Below, piece by piece: positions 13,525-24,175 of a DNA stretch of 64,000 nt. The stretch is taken from positions 6,510,001-6,574,000 of the forward strand of contig NC_079876.1 of NCBI RefSeq assembly GCF_029227915.1, read 5' to 3'. The position numbers and the translations under genes were made by a program. Origin of the DNA: Hydractinia symbiolongicarpus (Eukaryota; Cnidaria; Hydrozoa; Anthoathecata; Hydractiniidae). Each line of letters opens with the position of its first letter. The first letter of the stretch is position 1. The notes below the pieces were generated by a model, which was given only the letters and a program-made list of their open reading frames with translations, had not been told where the DNA came from and did not search any database.

Positions 13525-15842
13525 ATGGCCTCCAGCACAGTAACGAAAAGAACACAAAAATCGCAGGAGCAACTTGATATACTAGAAGCTATGTACGACA
13601 AGGGAATGACGTGTTACGGAAGAGACAACATTGGTTCTTTGACTTTACTGAGGGAAGCGGTAGAACAAACAGGGCTAACAGAGATCCAAGTCAAGGTTCA
13701 GTTTCCGCTCTATCGCCATTTACCAAAAGACGATGAGTCACGAAAATAATTTTACACTTTATCTTTATTTAGAACTGGATTGATCAAAAAAGAAGAAAAA
13801 AGCAGGAAAAAACAGAAAAACTCCGTGCACGACGGATGCGAGGATTTGATATATTTCGATCCGAGTATATTTCCTCTCTGACAGGCAATATGAGCTAGTT
13901 TTTGCAAAAAATAATAACATTCATTTCACATGTTAAGATATAAGTTTAATTTTGAATTGATATATTTTGGGTACTAACCATGATAGCGCTTTAGCATTAA
14001 AAAACGCCAATCGAGCATGGGGTGGAATGTCAGAAATTGAAAAGTCATCGTACTGTGATAAAGCTACAACTTTCAAACTTCCGGAATTCAAAGACATGAG
14101 CGCAGAGCAACAACGGCTAAAAATTCAACAGACTCGCCGAAAGATTGAATTCCTGGTAAACAATATTGACTATCAGGAGAGAAATTTCTGTAAATTTATT
14201 TTAGCAAAGGTTCTTTAACAATTATTAACGTAATGTAACCCAATGTTGAAAACATTCTTCTTAATTACCTTGTTATTCTAGTGCAAAGAAATGTTGTCAT
14301 TTAACATAGAAACATTGGTTATTGATGTTGATTGCAAGAGGAATAGAGGTCACACTTCTGTGTACGGCAGCCAACGAGGTGTAGACTTTGTAGAACAGCA
14401 TCATGATATCGAGTGGGAGTTTTCATGTTTCGCTGCAGGTTTGAAGTTTCCGACAAAAATATGCTTTCCTCCAAACAACGTGAATAAAAATGTTAGCTTT
14501 AGCAATTATTCCGCTATTTATAATTTTAGTTGTTTCTGAGAACAGTGCCAAAGCTTCAAAAAGTGATAGAGACAAAGTTACTGAAGCGCTTAACAAAAAG
14601 ATATGTAAGTATTTTTGCACTTTCATGCATCAGAGCTAATAGCGTTTTTTGATATGAGGATTATCCAAATATTTGATATAAGATATCAAAAAAACGCTAC
14701 ATGCCCTAAATTCGACGCTGGTATACGAGGCTTTCTGCGATATTTATGATGTTCATACAAATATTTAGATAGATTTAGCATCATGTGGGAAATGGACGCG
14801 TGTACCGTACCGAAAGATAACTGAAGGCGAAGTAGAAGTTCTCGGAATACCACCGGGTTTCATTTTTAAGAAACCGTCAAACTGTACGAAATTGGAACTA
14901 TCCATATTATTGGATAACATGGAACATATAAAATTTTTAGGTATAAACATCTTTTCTTATCCATTACAGAAAAACAGTTCTTTTTTTTACATCATATCAT
15001 ACCTTAAGGGAATTATTTTTGCGGGAAAATGTTTCGAAAATAAAAATGATTTTCGCGAAGTTAGCAAGTCCTAATATTTTTGCGAGAATGAATTCCCTAA
15101 AAATTAATTCCCTTATGGTCAGGTCAAGTGCCAAAACTAATTTACCGCAGTCTAAAGCGTTTGTTTATATTTGTCATTTAAAAAGATTTATGAAAATAAT
15201 ATTTCTTCAAGAAAAGAAACTTTGCGGTTTCGCGGTTTTTGGCATTTTTACTGGGAAAGTTTAGCAAATTGTTGCCAACATTTTTACAGATTGGCAAAAA
15301 TTTGCTAAACTTTCCCAGTAAAAATGCCAAAAGTCGCGAAACTCAAAGTTTCTTTCCTTGAAGAAATAAAACCTTATTTTGCCATAGTTATTCAGCGAAA
15401 AAACCAATCCCACCAGGGTCACCAGGTTAGTCTCCAACCTCCTACCGACGCAGTCGTAAAAAATAGTGAGGTTGTCAATGAAAATATGGAAGCTGCGGTG
15501 ACTGAAATTTTGACAGATCCTGTTCCCTCAAATGTTAAGAAAAGAAAAAAAGGAAGTCATAAAAAAATGAGTCAGCTTGACGACAATTGTCAAATGCTTG
15601 AGCTGACCGATAAAGTCCCGAATTCAAGAGAGCTTGGCATAACCCTTCAAGAAGTAATGTCCCAAGCCAGTGTTGATAAAGGCTTTGTCGATTACATCCT
15701 GAAGGATAGAGAAAGAGAAAGTGGAGATCAAAATATTACTGAATACCTGATAAAGTGGATTGGTTATGAGGTACCAACGTGGGAGCCGGAGGAGAATGTA
15801 AATTCGGCTGATATAAAAAGATATTTTTTGAACAAAAAGTAA
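13525..15842 (+). CDS. Homeodomain / HMG-like / chromodomain protein, about seven exons
   Basis: Probable chromatin or DNA-binding protein. Exons: 13,525-13,695; 13,773 to about 13,885; about 13,995-14,155; 14,282-14,438; 14,530-14,604; 14,773-14,940; 15,388-15,842. From exon 3 on, all junction phases agree (0, 1, 1, 1). Exons 1-2 form an atypical homeodomain (KRTQKSQEQLDILEAMY... EIQVKNWIDQKRRKK): helix-3 Trp and basic residues are present, but the usual Asn51 is Gln. Exons 2-3 resemble an HMG box (FDIFRSEYISS...NANRAWGGMSEIEKSSY). Exon 6 has KWTRVPYRKITEGEVEVLG. The last exon is basic, then ends in a chromodomain (EYLIKWIGY...TWEPEENV). Weak points: the donor of exon 1 (GTTCAG) is poor, and exon 2 needs a GC donor near 13,886 to avoid a TAG at 13,896. 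It lies 0.7 kb behind the KDZ transposase on the same strand and could be its accessory gene or a host gene. Confidence 0.6.
15001..15119. mobile_element. Short MITE in the last intron of the homeodomain gene
   Basis: About 119 bp bounded by inverted ends accttaagggaattattttt and, at the right, aaaattaattcccttatggt. The interior has ttttgcgggaa/tttcgcgaa motifs also seen at 51.8-52.1 kb. Non-coding; fits a small non-autonomous DNA element. Confidence 0.6.
15208..15366. mobile_element. Foldback (snapback) inverted repeat, arms about 65 bp
   Basis: Left arm 15,208-15,271 (cttcaagaaaagaaactttg ... ggcatttttactgggaaag) is repeated almost perfectly inverted at about 15,292-15,359, with a loop of about 20 bp. 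It spans the end of the last intron up to about 30 bp before the chromodomain exon. An ATG at 15,324 opens a frame that reads into that exon without a stop, so transcripts that skip splicing could start inside the hairpin. Confidence 0.8.
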
Positions 15843-16484
15843 AGCGTTATTTTAAAACAACAAATTTATTTGCGCCTTCGCTAGTTTCTTATATTGCTTT
15901 CTGCTCAAGTAGTGAACGATAAAAATAAAACTAATCGGGCCGCAGGATCGTAGTGGCCTGGGAGGCCGGGGGCCACAGCCCTCTTAAAATATTTGTAAAT
16001 CATGGTTAATATGAAGGAAAACGCAGAGGATGCGTTTTTACCAATTTAAAGGGTAAAATCTTAAGATTTACATCCGTTTCTCCCTTTCAACAACAACAAA
16101 ATTAGTGTCAGTTACGGCCCTGAGTCAATGTAATCGCCTGGGTAATATAATTGTACAGGGGACTTGAGATGGTAAGGGAAATTATAATTTAATGCTAAAT
16201 TGCACATGCAAAATTACACACATAATTTTTTTCTGTTTTACTTTACAATACTTTTACATAAAATATAACTAATTTGGTTTATCTATTGAAATCGAAACCT
16301 TTCGCAAGATGCTGACCGTGCAATGAACTCCCCTGAAAATCCATTCACGTGACTTATTGAAAAAATAGTCAAAACACTGTACTCCAAGGCAATTGAGATG
16401 CTATAAACTATTCTTAACTCGAGCAAATTATAATACATGTATGCATGCCTAACAATACAAAACCTTCTCAACCTTTCTAGAAAA
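15843..16484. other. Convergent intergenic region
   Basis: 640 bp between the stop of the plus-strand chromodomain gene and the stop of the minus-strand pseudokinase gene. A short GC-rich patch (15,955-15,980, ggcctgggaggccgggggcc) stands out from the AT-rich surroundings. No coding signal. Confidence 0.4.
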
Positions 16485-19400
16485 TTATGTGGGGGGACGC
16501 AAACCACAATGATTATCCATACATTTAAAAACGAAACGTTCAATGCGAGCTTCAAGTAGCGCATCTTTGAAATTCAGAGGTTTTAATTCCATAATTGTCG
16601 CAATAGTAAATCCAAACGCGTAAATATCGGTCATGTATGACACGCCGCTTCCCCTATACAATTCTGGTGCCACGTGATGATGGTCGGTTAATTTTTTTAA
16701 AACGTCTTTAACGTTAGATTTCGCACAAGACGCTCGACATGCGAATGAAAACCCGATAATGACCGGAGTGAAGTCACTACCTTTCACCATGACATTTTCA
16801 GGAATTATGCTGTTGTGTAACACTCCTTTATCAAATAAAAAAGAGAGTGCTTTAGCTAGCCCAATAATCATTTGTTTCATTATGTCTTCTGTGGGAAATA
16901 TTACCTTCCGCTTCAGCAAAATTTTTATGCTGCTATCCCCTTCATAGCTAAGCACAGAATGAAATTTTCCTTTGGCGTGTACAATACCAAAGACCTGTAC
17001 AATATTGGGATGATTCCAAACAAACTGTAGCAGTCGTGCTTCGTGGCTAACATAAGCTAGGTTGCGCAGAGATGTTTCCTCTTTACCAAGTGCTAAGTAA
17101 CTTTTTAAAATTACAGAATCTCCTTCGTCAAACACAGCACGGGTCACTTCTGCGAAATGACCAGAAAATATGACATTGGAAGCCAGGCCGGAGATTACCT
17201 CACTTGTCAAAATTGTGGGCGTTTGTTCTTGTAACAACGGATCGCCATTATGGAAGAACGATGAAAACAACGATGCATCAACCATTAGTGACGATCGAGA
17301 ATGTCCAAGCTGTTCAAACATCTTTAGCTTTGTGAAATCCGCACATTGCAGCATCATCGAAGCATTTTTCTCTCTCAGAATGTGTATAGTCTTCTTTTGA
17401 CTCGCTACGATCTGCTTGTATCTTTCAACAGCTTCTTTTGCTTTCTTCAATTCCATTTTTAACTTTTCGTTCTCTATGGGCACAGGAAAGGTAAAGGTAA
17501 GCCGTTGTTATTTTGAGTCACGAGAACAATCCTAAGTAAAATAAGCGAAAAAGAAAATTTAATGTTTATTAAAGAAATTTTTGAGCAAGAAAAAACAACA
17601 TCTATTCTGCAGACTTTTTCAACTCATTAGTTTGTACTCCAGAGTGTAAATCATTATGTACTTCGGCTATGTCGTTTTCACTTTGTAAATAATTACATTC
17701 AGTTGAGGAATCGGCCTCTTGTGAAGGTGCCTATGTATGTTAAAATTAGAAACAAAGTGATGAGCATATTATAATTGCCATAGAAGTGGAAATATGGAAA
17801 TGAAATATCTCCTACCAGAGTACTTTTCAATGCTGCCATACCAAGTGTTAAATGAAAGTCAACCTGAAGGTAAACAATAGTAACAGCCGAGTTATACACA
17901 AAAGAATTTTCTCCTTAAAAAGTTGAACTAATATTCTCTATAGTATTTGCTTTTTAAAACTGTGTAAAACTCGATAAATTTTGTCTTTAAGCCATGTCAT
18001 TTTTAAATTCAACAAAATCGTTAACACATAATTGTTGCTTTAAAGATTTACCAAGTCAAAGCGTTTGGTCAAATCCTCTTCGATATGACGAAAGAAATCT
18101 TCTACCAAGCATGTCTTTAACATACATTTAGCTTTTCGCTGAAAAGAACAAATTATATATTGTATTGCAAAAATAGTTGTTTTAAATGCACAAGAACAGA
18201 GCTCTTTTATTGTTGACAAGAACTTTCCCAGAGATGTACAGCAAGCATTCTTTCTAAAAATATATAAACAAATAACTAGTGCTACAATACCTCCAGATTT
18301 TGTTTGGAATTGCCTTTAAGTACGGGAGCTACAGCCATTCTGACTTGATTCCACGTGTCTAAAAAAAAGATCCTTGAGCAGGATTAAAACCACCCAAGAT
18401 AGATAAATGAAGCCTTGTCGACTAACTCTTAATTTGATAATTTAATTTTTATAACACCTATCTTATCAGGTAATGCCAGGTCAATTCAATTATGCTTCTT
18501 ATTTTACCCTACCTTACCTTAATAATTAATACATGGTTAAATATGGTTAGACTTAATTATTAATTATTTAAATAATATATAATTAATATATATATAATTA
18601 AATATTGTTAACTCCATACATGATTGTGCTTATTCGCATCAATATCAAAGAAAAAATTTTAACGACAGAAATATATAGTAAAACACATTATTCAAATTTA
18701 ACAGAAGGTATTCTAACTAAGGGGTTGTTAATCTCATGTTGGGATTTTCCATCAAGAATAATTCAGCTGCAACAAATTTCTTCCAAAATATGCCCAATCG
18801 GGATTTGAACCCGAACCTCCTGTGATCTTACATGTATAAAACGGGCCTTGAAATTAAGGATATTTTATGTGAGAGCACGAATTAAGTTTAAAATTGTGTA
18901 TTTTTTAGACATGCACCCACACACATAAGATTCAACAGGTGTTCTACCATTACACTATTGGGCAGCATTTCTTAAAGTCTTTTTTCAAAAATTTAAATTT
19001 GAAAAAATTCTGTATATATGTATATATAAAGATTTTTTAGTTGGCATCATGTGTGAGAGGAAATCGTGTCCTCTGCACGTTTCGTTTATAGCATTGCAAG
19101 CACACAATACTCAATCGTTATCAAAATACAAACAATTATAAGGTCAATTTTTGTATAGGCTGTTAAATATCAGTAATTCTTGATTAGGACACCTAAATAT
19201 ACTTTAAAGTTCTTTAATCAAGAAGCACCAAATTTAAAATTTATTTAGTGAAAAAAAACTGTGTAAATCCGGTGGGAATATGTACAAGTTATAGACATAA
19301 AAGAGTAATACAATTGATAAAAACAGTTAAAAGAAAGACGTATAAAACTATTTGTCCAGAGGAACAGATTTAAAATTGTTCAAATAAAACTTGTTACTAT

Positions 19401-20426
19401 GACGACACTTCGATATTAATTCTGTTCTTTTGTTTAGCAATTTCAGTTTGGATGTTATAATATGGTATTAAAACCTTTGTTCCATGACAAAAGACTTAAA
19501 TCGACTCAATATTTGCTTTGGTTAACAATAAATTTCTTTTTGCACTTACTTGAGATATTATATAAGACAAAGTTTTTTATTCACTTACTCACCAAATTTA
19601 AATATATACACTAACATTTATAAGGTGACATACTGGAGAATGCAAATAAAAAGAAAACCTAAAATATTGCAACTTAATGAATTAAATAAGATAAACTTCT
19701 TTTGTTACTGGAGCTTTGAACAGATGGATGAAAGATGCTTTTAGTTGTTTTTAACATGATATATATAAATAGTTGGCTTTGTAGGGACGCTAAGCTACAG
19801 CCCCGCACCCCCTCCCCCCTTCTCCCCCCTCCCTCTTAAAAAAGGCTCACCCGAAAACAAATTGGCTTCCTACCGCACCGCCTTCATGCTGAAAATGCTG
19901 TGATTTATATTTTATTTGATTGGCATCCATAATATAGTTTAGCTAGCTACCTAAAGCTCAGTCGATACAGTGCTTGTTTTGCTTTGCAGAAATTTGTGGC
20001 TTTTGATAGCCACTCTACTGCATATACTGGCAGAGCTCCTTTCATTGCCTAGTGTTGCCTAGTGGGAAAAAATTCCAGATTACTGTAGCTAGCTTAAATG
20101 GGAGCTTTAAACACATACTCTTTAAGGTCTCTCTTGGAAGCATTTGAGAGAAGGTAGATTGGTAGTTAGGTAGTTAGGTAGCTAGCTAGCCTATCCCTTG
20201 AATGCGAAGGGGAGAACCGAAAGAAGCCAGCTAGCTATAGCTAGCTAGCTATATATACATCACACCACCACTACCTAGGCCATTTGCCAACAATTTGATG
20301 CTTAGGTCGTAGAATAAGGAACTCGCAAATTAAGTTAATCTTCGATCATAAATATAAAGATCCATATTAACCTGAAAAATTACTTTCCAAGAAGCGTGTT
20401 GGATCACTTGCATCTACAGTCGCCAT
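16485..20426 (-). CDS. Coiled-coil pseudokinase, six exons
   Basis: Exons on the minus strand: 20,426-20,384 (ATG in good context, MATVDASDPTRFLE), 18,358-18,291, 18,138-18,052, 17,863-17,816, 17,730-17,682 and 17,473-16,485; every junction phase agrees. The N-terminal part (RKAKCMLKTCLVEDFFRHIE) is helical and unrecognised. A coiled coil follows (KLKMELKKAKEAVERYKQIV), then a kinase domain. Kept: the VAIK-type Lys (VILKSY), the helix-C Glu (SHEARLL), PENVMV, APEL and TDIYAFGF. Lost: the HRD Asp (reads LHNSIIPEN) and the DFG Asp (reads VIIGFSF), so catalysis is unlikely. The protein stops at LRPPT, before the final kinase helix, though the frame beyond the TAA still reads FSRKVEKVL, which suggests a recent truncating stop. 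Alternative: exon 5 reads on to its own TAG at 17,604, giving a small separate protein, with the kinase exon as another gene. Confidence 0.65.
18792..18963 (-). tRNA. tRNA-like gene split by about 100 nt, possibly an intron or insertion
   Basis: On the minus strand a 5' half (gcccaatagtgtaatggtag, then aacacctg) and a 3' half (caggaggttcgggttcaaat, then cccgattgggc) pair as a tRNA acceptor stem (GCCCAA/TTGGGC). They carry a perfect A box (tagtgtaatgg) and a perfect B box (ggttcaaatcc). A T stem TCGGG/CCCGA and a D stem GTGT/ACAC fit. The anticodon arm CCTGT/ACAGG is interrupted by about 100 nt whose ends pair again (atctta/taagat). The seventh acceptor pair seems absent. It lies in intron 1 of the pseudokinase gene, same strand. 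It may be a tRNA with a very long intron, a tRNA pseudogene or a tRNA-derived repeat. Confidence 0.4.
18964..20383. other. Rest of intron 1 of the pseudokinase gene
   Basis: AT-rich. Notable only are a pyrimidine-rich patch at 19,799-19,840 and a run of gctagcta/tagttagg simple repeats at about 20,150-20,260. No coding signal. Confidence 0.4.
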
Positions 20427-20566
20427 TTTGTTTTTAGCCTAACAGGCTGAGACCGATAGCCAGCGTTATCAGCTATCTCCAGAGATACAGACATACGGCT
20501 GTATCCGATAAACAACGCGTCACAGTGCACAACTGTTGCCGATCTATATCGCATACAGTTAACAGA

Positions 20567-20781
20567 AACGGGTGGTTCTTTTATTCGTGTCAATTTCCTT
20601 CCTGTTTCTCCTATGTAATATTTTCCACAATCTCCACACGTTACTTTATATGCAACACCTGATTCATTGTCTTGGTTTCCGTTTTTTAATATTTTGTTGC
20701 TTTTTACAACATTTTTTAGCGCTTTGTTTTTCGTATGTGTTAATTTTACATTAAATTTCTTGCATACTCTGGCGATTTGTT
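20567..20781 (-). pseudogene. Penelope-like element, GIY-YIG endonuclease fragment (minus)
   Basis: The minus-strand frame reads QIARVCKKFNVKLTHTKNKA ... GVAYKVTCGDCGKYYIGETG RKLTRIKE. This is the linker and start of the GIY-YIG nuclease of Penelope-like retroelements (the Cys pair followed by YYIGETGR is the family signature). It breaks off right after the motif on one side and at the junction with the next fragment on the other. It lies upstream of, and antisense-free from, the pseudokinase first exon. Confidence 0.75.
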
Positions 20782-20782
20782 T

Positions 20783-20929
20783 GAGAAAATAGAAATTCTC
20801 TATAGGGAAAACAATTTTATTAAAAGAAAATTTAAAGAGGCATTAGCGATTAAACAACACAAATCGGATTTATTGAACAAAAAAGATGAAATAAGACGAT
20901 TATCTGAAATTTGGGAAAACATATTATAA
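20783..20929 (+). pseudogene. Penelope-like element, C-terminal end fragment (plus)
   Basis: The plus-strand frame reads IEILYRENNFIKRKFKEALA ... LNKKDEIRRLSEIWENIL then TAA. This is the C-terminal end of a Penelope GIY-YIG protein. It starts one base after the opposite-strand fragment ends, so two pieces of the same protein stand head to head. Penelope-like elements are known for partial inverted and tandem copies at one locus. Confidence 0.7.
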
Positions 20930-21036
20930 TTTTAACGACTTTTATTGTTAATAAACGATTTTTATACATTTTATTTTTATCAAGAGAATTTTTAACATTT
21001 TGTACATGCATGTTGAAAGACGTTTTTAGTTGTGAT

Positions 21037-21068
21037 CTGAAGATGCTCTGACAAAGATCAGGGAGAAA
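21037..21068 (+). ncRNA. Hammerhead-ribozyme-like core in the Penelope 3' region
   Basis: About 110 bp after the Penelope stop codon the sequence has the core box CTGAAGA, a stem II (ctctga/tcaggg) closed by a short loop, and the second core box GAAA. This satisfies CUGANGA ... GAAA with intervening pairing. Penelope-like elements are known to carry hammerhead motifs in their terminal repeats. I could not define stems I and III with certainty, so activity is unproven. Confidence 0.5.
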
Positions 21069-21099
21069 ATTTATCAAATTTAATTTGTTATTTATTGCC

Positions 21100-22628
21100 T
21101 TAAACCCAAGAAATATTTACTAATTAAGGAAATATAACACTAAGATTTATTTATTTACGCCATCATCGGTATCTACAAACTTGAGAAGCCGCCACTTACA
21201 CTAGACAGCAGAGGCTGTAGCCAGGTTACCCAGCTCAACCTTCCACAACATTTCATATTATAATTTATGGCTGGCCTAGTTATTTAAGCTTTCTTTGATA
21301 GAGAAAGAAAAAATGATTATAAGGGTGGTTTGAATGGACAACGCTGTGTCTCCTGGCCAAATTTATGGCTAGAAAGACTGAAAACCTTTGGAGATGGACA
21401 GTCAGTTAGGCGCGTACAAGAGTTATCTCACCTTCTTTTTTGCCTCCAGCGGTAAGTTAAGGGGCCACCAATACATACTGTATATTTTACTGTGGTCACT
21501 CACAAACAGAGTTGTTTGCCATGGTATAGTCAACTGCACAAAACTAAATTGCTTAAAAAGGATACCTATCATAACACAGGAACTCACAGTAGAGTACTAA
21601 ACACAAAGTATAAGGCTAAGAGTATAAAATATCAATTGTTAATAACAGTCTATGAAGTTTTCTATAACGGAAGATCATTTGAGACTTGAGTAATCAGCAT
21701 GAGATAGTTTGTTGTGAAAGGTTGCTGAACATTGTTCCATGATTTAAAAAAATGAACGTCGAGCGAATGTAGATTGAAGGTGGTTGTATATCTAGGTAGC
21801 TTGTGAGTGAAGTGCAGAAAAATTATATTTCGAGCTAAAAATGGTTCCTTCCTGACCAATATAGTAAATTTCAAAAGGAATAATTGAAACAAGAACGTGT
21901 TGAAATTTCAATAAACACATTGAAAATGTGTATGTACTTTTCATGAAACAATCACAGAATGGTGCCATGGCGAAAATTTATCTCATGAAATTTGATTTCA
22001 TTTTTCGAAATTCTTCTTCAATTCAATTCAATCTTGCAAAGTTTCTATGATCAAAGTAGGTAAGATATATTCTATCCTCTGGATATATCTTCTCTAGAGT
22101 GGATCTCAACGAAGAATTATCCTACTAGCAAAATGGGAAAGTTCCTCCGTGAAAAATTTAAATATAACAACAGCTAGCGAAAAAGACAACGACAGCAGAT
22201 AATGAAAGGAGAATTGAATTACATATTTCTGTGAAGACTCTGATAAAAATTTTAAATGTTGAAAATTATATTGTATGGTAGTAAAGCTTGCGAGCCAATA
22301 CTGTTTATGTATAAAATTGAAGTAGAGGGTTTAAATTTTACAATTTTTAAAGTTTTTAAACATTACAAGGAATGCTTGATGCTGAAATATTTTGCTCAAT
22401 GTGTTTTTATTTCTAAATGTATACAGTATTAGGATATGGTTATTAGAATTAGGTAACATACTATATATTATTATCTTAAAATATACGTCAAATCATTTGC
22501 AGATTTTCTTGGCTTGATATTCAAAAACATTTTGTTTGTTGTTTTGAATTTTGGATAGTGAAACAAACTCCAATACGTTTTTTGTTGATACATGTTGTGT
22601 CATCATGCTTTTTTTTCTACTTTTTCAG
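21100..22628. other. Intergenic, no supportable feature
   Basis: AT-rich with short open frames that lack domains and splice context. I see nothing to annotate. Confidence 0.4.
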
Positions 22629-23561
22629 ATTTGAAGGAACACATCAATTAGCATTGGATTTATTGGCTACAATGCCGCCATCACAAAACAGTTCTCAACT
22701 ATGGGTAGACTTCATGAAGTGTCATCCCATGGATGGAAAATACCGGAATTGATGGTAAGTAGAATTGTTGTTAAATTTCTTGACACTTCGTATATCACGA
22801 TTTTACACTTATTGTGAAAACATTCGGATAGAGGTACTGTAGGGCTTAAAAAATAGTGGCAACAACGAAAAAGTTGTTACACAAAATTTTCTCCCAATAT
22901 ATACTACATCGTATTTTTTAAAGGATTGTCGATGAAATTTAAAAGAGTTGTTCTGATTGAATTAGAGCATACTCAAAAAGATATGTCTAGCTACTTGCTA
23001 GAAATTTCTTTATATTATGGAATAATTGAAAAATGGTCAATAGCTCCAACTTTTATGCAAATGAGGTATGGTGAATACTTCTTTTTGTGTTAGTTTATAT
23101 TTATTATTTTAGTTTTGTCAAATGTACAGGATTCTTCTTTATTGTGTGCTTCTGATTGGATATCTTGACAACAGCTGTTGCACTTTTAAAACTTAGGATT
23201 AGATATGGTTTCTCAAATGCTTCGCTATGACATTTTTTCTTATATTTCAGTGCTTACCAATGGCGAAAAGGTTAGTCCTGAAGAGAAGCATAGACTTCGC
23301 GGAAAGGGAACTGTTGGGAGGGTGTCAGGAATTTATTGCCAGGGTTTTATTTCCATCGATCAAAACATATCTACCATAGACAATGAAGATTATTTGAGCG
23401 ACAAAAAAGTGACAGTGCAAGCGATTTTTCCTTGCTCGGCTCAGACAGTATTCCGGCATAATGTAGCTTTTATCGTCCGTATTTATTATTTGAACCACCA
23501 TAACTTTTTTCCGGGATTACATATTTTTAAGATTTCGTATCGTATCCGAAAGTTTGTTTAA
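22629..23561 (+). CDS. Possible exons of an unrecognised gene
   Basis: Three weak candidates: 22,629-22,753 (acceptor ttttcag just before; FEGTHQLALDLLATMPPSQN) ending near a GTAAGT donor; about 22,934-23,085 (FKRVVLIELEHTQKDMSSYL); and 23,205-23,561 (LTNGEKVSPEEKHRLRGKGT). The last has normal-looking composition. I recognise no domain in any of them and phases do not clearly connect. They may be remnants of a transposon gene. Confidence 0.25.
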
Positions 23562-24175
23562 ACGGGATTTTTCCTCTTTCGTTTTCTCCTTCTCCTTCCC
23601 ACTCACTCCACGCAACATGTTCTATTGTTTGTAATCAATTTATGTTATTAACTTGCGTCAAGTCATTAAAGTATGTTTCTGAACTACAAAGGGAATAAAG
23701 AAATTGAGTTTGTTCCAAAGTCTTTTAGCCCGCATTCATTTCATTCTACTTCAATCAAGAAGAGAAAAACTATTAGCTGTATACTATTTCAACTATTTGT
23801 AGAATATATATTTTTTAACAAGTACTTATTTGCTTCTTATAATAATACAAGGCGTATAGTATACGTATAACTAGCTCACCTGATACGTGACACTGTATTA
23901 TATATATTCATTTGTGGAAATAAATTGAAATCAATCACAATGGGATATCAAACGGAAAGTGAATATTTCAAAATATAATTCCGGGCATGCTATGTAATAT
24001 ATTAAAAAAGACGGCCACAAGCTTAATCATATTTGTTTTGAAATAATCACATAAAAAACTTTCTATATTAACAAAAAGCAATACATAAAGAAGTAGTAAT
24101 CTTCTTGTGAAACATTCTGTGATGCCACGGATGCTAATGGTTTTGACTTTAGTAGTGCATGAGCATATTTTTTGA

